Origin: Takashimella koratensis
Taxonomy: Eukaryota; Basidiomycota; Tremellomycetes; Trichosporonales; Tetragoniomycetaceae
Assembly (NCBI GenBank): GCA_003116875.1
Contig: BCKT01000007.1
Span: 248,001 to 312,000 of the forward strand
Reading direction: 5' to 3'
DNA length: 64,000 bases
Under the pieces are notes generated by a model. That model did not search any database, was not told the origin of the DNA, and saw only the letters and a program-made list of their open reading frames with translations. A program made the position numbers and the translations under genes. Each line of letters starts with the position of its first letter. The stretch's first letter is position 1. Shown here in pieces: positions 47,767-56,957 of this stretch.

Positions 47767-48417
47767 CTAAAGTGGTCCACTGCCGTCAGTCATGACAGAA
47801 TCGCTCCCCAGGCTTCCGGGCACGACGGGTTCATTTCGAACTGGTAGCAGGGCGAAGTTTAATCGAGTCGAGAACAAGGGAGGATTGTCGGCTGATTGAC
47901 CGATATTATACCCCCAAGTTATAGTAACTCCATCTTCAAATGAATATCGAGTCCTGGGTAGTTCTAGTGGCTGCGCAGAAGAATTCAGCGAGGTTCCCTC
48001 ACCCGTGGTGTTGCTTGACGCGCTTGAGAAGAAGACATCTTTCATGGCGACAAAATCGCGCACGAGGGTCCAAGTCACCGACTCAGTACCTATCTCTTGA
48101 GGTCTGTTCTCATTGATGAGTTTGATGAAGTGTTCATCGAGATTGGCTTTGGTTTTGACCTCGTACCGAAAGGTTTGATATGGAACCGTCATTTCCTCTA
48201 CAAGTCTGAAGGATTCAAGCAATTTGAAATCTACCATTTGGCTGAAAATTTTGTCCACCTCATTCTTGAGTTCGGAGGCTTCGGTAGATCTCTCAGTGGG
48301 TGCAGCTTGGGCTTCGCCTTGCTGCGTGTCCCGAGAAGGCTCAGTCTGTGGCATTAGTCGAGCTGTTCCTTCAAGGAGTGACCACCCTGAGGTGAATGAT
48401 GGGCGGGAGGAAGTCAT
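47767..48417 (-). CDS. Array paralog 5 (P5), most divergent member
   Basis: 216 residues. N-terminus MTSSRPSFTSGWSLLEGTAR, then a Gln/Ala/Glu-rich linker. Core block 1: ELKNEVDKIFSQMVDFKLLE with SFRLVEEMTVPYQTFRYEVK and TKANLDE; middle block: GTESVTWTLVRDFVAMKD. The C-terminal part IGQSADNPPLFSTRLNFALL keeps only the position of the R-S motif and the final strand. Membership rests on the same block order, position, strand and intronless structure, so it is weaker than for P1-P3. A TATA-like CTACAAATAG (48510-48519) lies about 95 nt upstream, identical over 10 bases to that of P4. Function unknown. Confidence 0.65.
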   Translation of the reverse strand: MTSSRPSFTSGWSLLEGTARLMPQTEPSRDTQQGEAQAAPTERSTEASELKNEVDKIFSQMVDFKLLESFRLVEEMTVPYQTFRYEVKTKANLDEHFIKLINENRPQEIGTESVTWTLVRDFVAMKDVFFSSASSNTTGEGTSLNSSAQPLELPRTRYSFEDGVTITWGYNIGQSADNPPLFSTRLNFALLPVRNEPVVPGSLGSDSVMTDGSGPL

Positions 48418-48886
48418 GCTATCTGTCAGTGAGCGTTCGGAACAGTTGCGTAGTTGTTGGTGTGGCCAAAAAAAGCTGGTAAAGTACGGTCAAGTGGAAC
48501 CACATCCTCCTATTTGTAGACCATGCATATTGACTGTCATCGGAATCAAACACCAAGGAGCCTCATGAAAGGTTGTCACATAGAAAGGAGGTCACGTCCA
48601 ACCTCCTCCGCTCAAAGTCTGAATGGTTCTCGATTGACTCCGAAGTAGTTTCCAAGACATCAGTGGTCGCCGCTCACACGCATCAGTTTGCCGACTCTCT
48701 AGTGTCGCCAGTTCAGTCTCAGTGACATGACATGCGCATGGTTCATGAACTATATGCCTTTCGGCAGCACTGCCTACCGCTTCAAGTATGATTTCCGTCC
48801 ACGTTCTCTCTTCTCTCACCGTTCTCAACCTTTATTTCGTTTGCCTTGGTAAAGCCCCCAAATTTGAGGATCTCTTCTGATCCCAA
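48418..48886. other. Intergenic region P5 to Acinus-like gene
   Basis: About 470 bp. It includes the TATA-like element of P5 (48510-48519) and the 3' flank of the Acinus-like gene. A 78-codon minus-strand ORF (48592-48828) has no recognisable features. Confidence 0.4.
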
Positions 48887-50773
48887 CTATCGCCTATCAT
48901 CATCCCGCCTCCAATCCCTATCCCTCCTATCCCTATCCCCACCTCTGCCTGAATCCCTCCCATCTCTATTCGCCCTCCACCTATCGCCGCCACCTCCTCG
49001 ACGATCATCTCTATCCCCATCCCTCCACCTATCGCCCTCCCTCCCGTCTCTCCCATCCCTCGCATCGCTTCCTTCCCTCCTATCTCCATCGCGCCCACCT
49101 CTTCCCCACTCTCGTTCTCTATCTGCGCGGTCCCTGTTCCCCCGCTCATCTCGATCCGGGGTGGGCTTGTACCTATCCCCGAAATGCCCGTTCCCTCTCT
49201 CCGGTTCGGGTCGATAACTGTCTCCTTCTCGATCGACGACGTCTCGTTCTCGGTCTCGGTTAGACGCGGGGGTATAATGGTCTCCACCTGCAGCTCCGGG
49301 TCGGTCGGAAACGGGTTTATACCGGTCTCCAAAGTGGCCATCACCGTTCCGCGCACCTCGATCGGGTCCAGGGGTGTAGCTATCTCCTCCTAGTCCAACC
49401 CCGTTCCCACCGCCGCCTCGGGGAGGTCCAAGCACATAACTATTCCCTCCTGGCCCAAACCCATTCCCACCAGCTCGAGGCGGCGGGGCAAAACCTCCTC
49501 TACCATTCATTCCCGGTCCTCCACCGCCACCCATTGGCCGAATCGCGTTGACGCCTTGTACGATCCCTCGCGGCCCAGCACCACCGAACGGTCTCTGGGG
49601 CCCTAGTCGATGCTGCATCCCTCGCCCCAGAACCGGTACCGCCGCCGCAGGCATTTTTGGAAGCGGTTTTTCCGCATTTGGCGCAACCGTTGAATCTAAC
49701 GAGAATTCGTAAACTCCATCGTCCAACTTCTTCACGCTCAGAGTCAACTTTCTCCGCCCGTCCGCCCAGGCATCCTCTTCCTCCTCGATGAGCCGGACAG
49801 CTTCGTCATCATCGATGAACTGAACATGCAGAGGGGCGCCGGTGTTCTCGTCTGGCCATACCTGCCCTTCAATACGGACCGCCGCTTCGAGTGCCTGGGA
49901 CGTCGTTTCGAATGCTGCGTAGGCGTGATCTTTTACACCAGAGAGCCAAATACCGATGAAGTCGTCTGACGAGAACGGATTGCGGGCGGGAGGTAGCCGC
50001 GAGGGCGAGGGAGCCGCGTCCGAAGAGAAAACGTAGTTGTGCAGGGACGAATGCTGTAGAGGTCGTCGGAGGTTACTGATGTAGAGAACCGAGGTGGGAG
50101 GGTGAACGAGATGAGAGAGGGACGAGGGGAGTTGGATGTCGTAAGTCTTTGCCATGCGAGGAGGTGGAGGCGCAGCAGGTTCGTCGATATCGATATCGTC
50201 TTCCATGTCAATCTCGATATCCTCGTCGTCGTCTCGCGGCGGGAGAGGCGGGGTCGCCACTCGTTCTTCCTCTGCCTCTGTCTGGATCGGTACAGACTCG
50301 GGCGAGCGAGCTCGAGGTGGAGTATCAGGTCGCCCTTCCTCCTCTTCCTCCTTGGCAACTTCCTTCGCGACCTCGGCATCAAGTGCAGCCGGCTGAAGGC
50401 TCACGTCTACCGTATCGGGTACCTGCTCCTTCTCCTCCTCTTTTGCAACTTCGTCCTCGACCATGACGCGACCGACTCCTTCATCAGCCAACTCGGTCGC
50501 GTTCTCGTCCTTGGTTGCGACATTTTCGACGAATTGTCTGGGCGGGACGGCTTCAGCCTTGGCTTCCTCGGTAGGTGGAGCGGCATCGCTCCCTCCGTCT
50601 AAGGCAGCTTGTAATCGCTCGGCGAGCTGGACTGGTGAGCGGGGTAGGAAGAGGTGGCGGACAACACGACTTACATCCTTTTTCAGACCTTTTGTGTCTA
50701 AGCCGCGCTTCTCGAGCTCTTCTTTGAGCTCTGCGACCTTGAGGGCAGATACCTTGATCTGGTCGCTGGCCAT
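48887..50773 (-). CDS. ACIN1: Acinus-like SAP/RRM protein (ASAP/PSAP splicing complex)
   Basis: Probable RNA/chromatin-associated splicing regulator related to metazoan Acinus. N-terminal SAP motif: VSALKVAELKEELEKRGLDT with KGLKKD joined to LAERLQAALDGG across a 48-nt intron (50674-50627). A Glu/Ala/Pro-rich acidic region (residues ~50-190) follows, with IEIDMEDDIDIDE. The RRM-like domain matches Acinus: SVLYISNLRRPLQHSSLHNY, FIGIWLSGVKDHAYAAFETT and EGQVWPDENTGAPLHVQFID. The Gly/Pro-rich stretch and Arg-Asp/Arg-Gly-rich C-terminus end WRRDDDRR-stop. Its start (MASDQIKVSALK) is the first ATG after a leader containing an AAC/CAACTACAAC-type repeat. The RSB motif that binds RNPS1 in Acinus was not seen. 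SAP and RRM order makes Acinus the best match, but it is an inference. Confidence 0.8.
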   Translation of the reverse strand: MASDQIKVSALKVAELKEELEKRGLDTKGLKKDVSRVVRHLFLPRSPVQLAERLQAALDGGSDAAPPTEEAKAEAVPPRQFVENVATKDENATELADEGVGRVMVEDEVAKEEEKEQVPDTVDVSLQPAALDAEVAKEVAKEEEEEGRPDTPPRARSPESVPIQTEAEEERVATPPLPPRDDDEDIEIDMEDDIDIDEPAAPPPPRMAKTYDIQLPSSLSHLVHPPTSVLYISNLRRPLQHSSLHNYVFSSDAAPSPSRLPPARNPFSSDDFIGIWLSGVKDHAYAAFETTSQALEAAVRIEGQVWPDENTGAPLHVQFIDDDEAVRLIEEEEDAWADGRRKLTLSVKKLDDGVYEFSLDSTVAPNAEKPLPKMPAAAVPVLGRGMQHRLGPQRPFGGAGPRGIVQGVNAIRPMGGGGGPGMNGRGGFAPPPRAGGNGFGPGGNSYVLGPPRGGGGNGVGLGGDSYTPGPDRGARNGDGHFGDRYKPVSDRPGAAGGDHYTPASNRDRERDVVDREGDSYRPEPERGNGHFGDRYKPTPDRDERGNRDRADREREWGRGGRDGDRREGSDARDGRDGREGDRWRDGDRDDRRGGGGDRWRANRDGRDSGRGGDRDRRDRDWRRDDDRR

Positions 50774-51094
50774 GGTGGTGGTGGCGGTGTCGGGGTTGAA
50801 GACAGGCCAAGAGTTATGTTGTAGTTGTAGTTGTTGTTGGTGTTCGACGTGACCTTTGTATAAGCGGACCAAGGATGAAATAGGCCTGCGCTCACACACG
50901 TGGCAGAATTTGAACTCGCCTGGCCCGACTCTTCCGCCCAATGTTCTCTGTGCGTGCCTATTTGTTATCTTGCCACCACTGATGTCATGACTGTGGTGCG
51001 ATGGCCAGCGGCAATCAGTCAACACCGACATTCCTATATATAACCCCCCTAACCCCCTTGCCCCCGCCCTTTCTCATTCCTACCAACCCCCACC
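50774..51094. promoter_or_regulatory. Divergent promoter Acinus-like / WW protein
   Basis: About 320 bp between head-to-head genes. A TATATATA element (near 51033-51040, CCTATATATAACCC) lies about 55 nt before the WW-protein ATG. On the other side there is a short (CAA)-type repeat in the Acinus-like leader (about 50815-50840). Confidence 0.55.
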
Positions 51095-52459
51095 ATGCCC
51101 ACCGATTCACCTCCCTCGTACCAATCCGCCACCGGCGCCGCACCCGGTGCCACCCGGCCCGGGGTCTCCGTAACCACGCCCCAAGGCCAAGTTCTCGACC
51201 CCGAATCCGCCGCTGACCGCGACCCGCTCAACCCATTCCAATCCGGCCGTCCAGGCCACAGGCGCGCCGAGTCGGACGCGTCAGATATCAGCGACCTCTC
51301 GGACGATGGGCTCGCTGCGACGGGAAAGCTGGATGACGATGAGAGGAGGAGTATGGATGATGAAAGGAGGGATTTGCCAGAGGGCTGGGTGAGGTGTTTT
51401 GATCCCAAGTAAGTAGTACGGGTGGTTCATCGAAGCATGAATCAGAACAGAAGGGAAGAGCTCATACCGATTATTCAGGACGATGCACCACTTCTACGTT
51501 GACACATCGACGAAACGATCGACTTGGCTTCATCCCTACGACGACCCCGAGTTCCTCCGCACTCTGCCCGCGTCGCACCCTGCCAACCCGAACTCCCACG
51601 AAGCCCAGGCTCTCCGCAAACGCAGCGAAGATGAAAAATACCTTGCCGAGAAAGCTAAGGGCCTTCAAGGCGACGAGCCCGACCACCACGCTGGCGGCGC
51701 CGGTCCGTCTCGGTCGCAAGGGGGAAGCGAGGCGCCTATCGTCTCGGGCGGGGGTCATGAGAGGAATTGGTTTCAGAAGAAGAAGGATAAGCTTATTGGG
51801 ACGAAAGAAGAGAGGCAGAAGATCAAAGAGGAGAAGAAACGGGTTCGGAAAGAACGACAGGAACAGATGATGGTGAGTGAAGATGTACAAGGGGGAAATG
51901 ATAGGTGCTGACGATGAACAGAAAGAGCAGGCAGAGTATATGAAACGACGTCAGGAACTCATCGATAGGCAGATCAACGATCCAGTCATCTGTGAGTGCT
52001 CATGTTTGTTTGGTTTCTCACTTGTGGCTGATCTGTTTAGCCCGCTATTACGCCCAAGATCCTTACGCCTATCCCGCTCCGATGGCCGCATACTCCCGTA
52101 TGGGCGGCATGTACGACAGTCCTTACGGCTACGGTGAGTCACGAACTTGGATGCTCAGTCCAATGCTCAGCCGTGTGGCATACAACGGTCCACGCTAATC
52201 GCACTATAGGCTACGGCGGAGGGTATGGACGTCGGTATGGCTACGGACCGTACGTTGGGGGCATGGGCATGGGCATGGGCGGTCCCGGTATGGGAATGGG
52301 AATGGGTGGTATGGGGATGGGCATGGGCGTGCTTGGTGGCCTCGCTGGTGGTATCCTCCTCGGTGACGCCATCGGTAAGTTGAGCACAGCCAGACCGTTA
52401 CTTGATTTCCAGCGTACATGGTGCAGGTAAGCTGACACGAGACAGGTGGAGGGTTTTGA
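51095..52459 (+). CDS. WW-domain protein with Gly/Met-rich C-terminus
   Basis: Small scaffold-like protein. Start MPTDSPPSYQSATGAAPGAT, then a Pro/Ser/Asp-rich region. The WW domain LPEGWVRCFDPK joins TMHHFYVDTSTKRSTWLHPY across an intron (51411-51479); both signature Trp residues and the HFYVDT strand are present. A Lys/Glu-rich coiled coil (KLIGTKEERQKIKEEKKRVR, then KEQAEYMKRRQELIDRQ) follows. The C-terminus is Tyr/Gly-rich (YGYGYGGGYGRRYGYG) and then a Met-Gly repeat (GMGMGMGGPGMGMGMGGMGM), with a glycine-zipper-like GVLGGLAGGILLGDAI before GGGF-stop. Similar WW proteins occur across fungi without assigned function. The partner is expected to be a PPxY or phospho-Ser-Pro ligand. Five introns; the last two exons are short. 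Confidence 0.8.
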
Positions 52460-52839
52460 TCAACCGGCGAGCCGATGGCCCAGTCCATGTGGATATCAGA
52501 GAGTAGAACCAAACTTGTTAATGAATAGCAATTATAGTGAAATCAAGTTGTCAAAGCAAACACGTAGCTAGTTGTACATAAGCCCACAGTTGTCTTTCGA
52601 CGTAATACACTGTGCATGAAGAAAAGATTGTCTCGATTGAGCGTGAGATTGAGATTGCAGGGTGTCAGGTGCCTCACCTTGGCTGCCACCGTAGCCGCAT
52701 CCACCGTAGCGAAACATGACGCGCAGCCTGGAAACGAAAACAATCACCAATCCACTCACTCAGCACCGTCCACCACCTCCATCTTCACCTCTTCATCCCC
52801 CTCACTCACACCCTCTCCGCCCCATCCGGCCGCTTCGCC
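52460..52839. other. Intergenic region, WW protein to HbrB
   Basis: About 380 bp between genes in the same orientation. The leader just before the HbrB ATG is strongly C/T/A-rich (CCACCACCTCCATCTTCACC). No other feature was seen. Confidence 0.45.
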
Positions 52840-55379
52840 ATGTCGCGCAAGCTCTCACGTCCCGGTGCCCCCGGCTCTCTCTCCATCTTTCCTACAGCCT
52901 CCCACTCTGCCTCCGCCTCCACCTCTTCTACTCCACACAACCACCACCCTCTCCCTCCTCCTATCGTGACTGTCCCAGCATCGTACTCCACATCCGTCCC
53001 GGGAGGTCCTGAGTCCGCCAACGTCTCGCCGAGGAAAACACCCGGGTCGCCGTCGCCGACGTTCTCGACTTACTCGACCGCGTCTATAGTCAGACCGTGG
53101 GACGATCGGGCGACCGGCGGAGGCGGTGGGGGCAGCAGAACGCAGAGTTTGGACGTGCCCCGGGACTCAATAGCTGGTCTCGGGATGACATCGGGCCCAC
53201 CAGTACCTTCAAAGAGTGAGAAAAGGCTTCCGGCCCCGCCTAGTCCACATCGGCAAGGATCGAGAGGCTGGGCGTTGGGGGTATATGACAACAAGCTAGT
53301 GAGTGATCCTTCAGCCCTTCCTTCGTCCCTCGACATAGCTTGCAGCATATACATTCTTGGATGAAGTCGATGAAGAGCACCGCACTGATACTACGTGATA
53401 GGTCTCATCTACCCTCTCGCACCTTCCCCCGATCCCACCTCTCTCGCCATCAGCAGTCTCCAGCACCGCATCCAACCTCTCCAACGCGTCCCATACCAGT
53501 TCTGGCTCACACCACGGTGGGAGCACTGTTTCCGCTCCTGGTCCCTCCTCCATCGTTGGCTACCCGTCCGCTCCCCACTCTTCTTCCGCTACCCCTCGGC
53601 CTTCCCTCTCACTCTCCAACCAAGCCGGCGGTGGAGCCGTTTATCTGCCCGACGGGACGGTGTTGTCTACCTCCAGCCCCGAGCCGGGCGGGGATCGAGG
53701 GGACAGAGACAGGGAGAGGGAGAGGACTAGGGAGAGGGAGAGGGAAATAAATTTGGATAGGGAAAGAGAGAGGACAAGTGAGGTTGGGTCAGGAAGGACG
53801 GTGATGGAAACTATGGCGCATTCGAGTCCGAATAGCCCTTGGAGTCTGTTGACGGTTCATGTCTTGCCTGTGTTCGCGGGAAGTCCTCTCAAGACGCCCA
53901 TCGAGGACCTCAAGTGAGTTGATTGGGTCGTGACACCTCTCTATCTCTCATCCCAATATTCCCAACTCGTCCCACAGCCCTTCTCTCTCTATCACAAAAG
54001 CCGCTTGAGCTCAAGCTGACTCAAACTCAAGCCAACTATGTACCGCCCACATCCTTGCCACGTCCCAACGCGCACCTGCGAGCCGACTCATCGCTATTCT
54101 AAGCAACGACTTGAGAGACTTTATCGCTTCGGGGATGCTCACTCTCAAAGCGAAGTTTGATACTCTCGAAGAAGCCAAAGTGGTCTCGCGTTCTGCCGAA
54201 GTTTGGAGTTTCTTCTGGGGCCAAATTCTTCCCGTAAGCATATCTCTTTGCTTGCCACTCAGTCCTTGCCTTGTTATCAACATCGCAGATCCGCTACTGA
54301 CTGCTCTGTCTGTATAGTATGTGGAAGGAGTGTTTCTACCCTGCTCGCAGGTCCGCGATAGCCCAGCGACCACCTCGCACTCATCCATGGGCGGTCCCTC
54401 CTCAATCTCTGGCTCTTCCATTCCTGTCAAACACTTCCTTCTCTCCGGTTTCCTCCTCCACATCCTCCTCCCTCTCCTCCCTCGCTTGATCCCCTTGATC
54501 ACCTCCGCCCCTCTGTCCCCTTCCCCACCAAATACCGCCATCGCTGCCTCGGGCTCTCCGCCTGCCCTTCACCCTTCAAGCAGCTTCATCAACCCTCCTT
54601 CCCTCGCCGACATGCAGCGACTACTCCAAATGTCGCTCGTTCTCTCCACACAAGCTCGATACTCGTCGTTCTTCCCGATGCGGGACGCACACGAGAGCGC
54701 CCTGCGCGACGCCGAAACGAGCGAGAGTGTCGCTGCTCTCGGCAGAGCAGTACGTTGGAGGATGGTCGCTACCGCCACTCCGCTTAGCGGAACCAATGGG
54801 GACACCGGTGCTTCGGCAGACGCTACGACGGGCTCACCCGTGCGGCCCGCCGGAGGACCAGGGAGTGGTAGCACTGGTGGACCTGCCGCACAGCAGAGGA
54901 ACAGCCTACAGAGAGGTCCCTCTATCTTGGGCCAGAAAGGGCGGATTCGTCGACGCGGATGGCGCGCGAGCTCAACATTTGGCCAACTTGGCTTCGACCC
55001 CGACGTCGACGGTAGCAACTTACCCACCGGTGGTGGAGGGGGAACAGGGACGCGTACCCAACCAGGTCGACAGAATAGTGATTTCTTGCAAGCTCCTGAG
55101 GCCCGGTGGGGTCGACCCCGGGTAGACGAGGAGGATGAGGACGAAGCTTCGACACTAGGATACCACTACACCGGACCCATGAACGGAGGTAATGGGGTGG
55201 ACGGGTCGTTGTATGCTCCTACGATGAGTACAACAGCGACAGGAAGCACGGCGACTTCAACGCTAGGAGCGAGTACGGTAAGAGGGGAGAGCTTAGCGAG
55301 TTATGCGGAGAGTCAAAGAACGCCAGTATCGGACTTCCATCCGAGAAGGATGGCAAGGCAAGCTTCGGGCGGGATGTGA
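52840..55379 (+). CDS. BIT61: HbrB/Bit61 family subunit of TORC2
   Basis: Non-catalytic component of target-of-rapamycin complex 2 (PRR5/Bit61/HbrB family), which controls actin and polarised growth. Start MSRKLSRPGAPGSLSIFPTA; Ser/Pro-rich N-terminus. The HbrB domain is recognised by SPWSLLTVHVLPVFAGSPLK with TPIEDLN joined to QLCTAHILATSQRAPASRL across an intron (AA|C), then EVWSFFWGQILP joined to YVEGVFLPCSQ across the next intron, and the helical run FLLHILLPLLPRLIPLI and PPSLADMQRLLQMSLVLSTQ. The WSLLTVHVLP and VEGVFLPL-type motifs are diagnostic. The C-terminal ~200 residues are Gly/Thr-rich and disordered, ending RMARQASGGM-stop. A charged Arg-Glu repeat (about 53700-53770: RDRERERTREREREIN) sits just before the domain. 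Three introns, about 700 residues. Confidence 0.88.
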
Positions 55380-55590
55380 AGAGATTGGTATCACCTTGTT
55401 GTATGCATATACATCTGTATCATCCAAAGTCTTACGCAACCATTTAAGGATGACAGATCCGACTTTGCTTTGACATCGCTTGGTAACCGTGTTCATTCGT
55501 TTTCATGGGCTATCTATCCCGCTCTCATAATGTACACCTCTCTGGCCAACTCTCAACGTCAACTCCAATTAGGCTGCTGAGCCTACTAGC

Positions 55591-56647
<1,057 letters not shown>

Positions 56648-56957
56648 GGTTGCTCTTGCTGGCGGTGATCAAGATGGTGTCCAGAGTTGAAATTGCTGAG
56701 CTGGGTCGACGTGACCGTGATTGATTAGGATGATGTGTGAGATTAGAAAGTGTAGAGGGGAGGTATTAGAGCGTGCCTGTAACATTACAATACACCCTGA
56801 TCGCTGCGTTGAGTGTAATTCTCCTATCCTCCTTTGGTATTCCGTATCTCCTGTATCTCCCGCCCATCTCCGCTCCATCGACGTCAACACAATCCACACA
56901 CATCTACCCATCCTCCCTATATCGATCCACGACCACCTGCCTCCCTTACCCGCCGCG
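56648..56957. promoter_or_regulatory. Divergent promoter BET3 / Zn2Cys6 regulator
   Basis: 310 bp between the two start codons. It contains the promoters of both genes. No sharp TATA box; the region near 56825-56860 is C/T-rich. Confidence 0.45.

Noticed and set aside
45604..47780. Possible decayed copies of the array family between P3, P4 and P5
   Set aside because: The short minus-strand ORFs in these gaps (for example 45604-45810, 47242-47442, 47535-47780) contain none of the three family blocks.
50632..50674. A 43-nt intron ending at the first CCAG in the Acinus-like SAP motif
   Set aside because: It breaks the reading frame. The acceptor five bases further gives 48 nt, keeps frame and yields a normal SAP motif.
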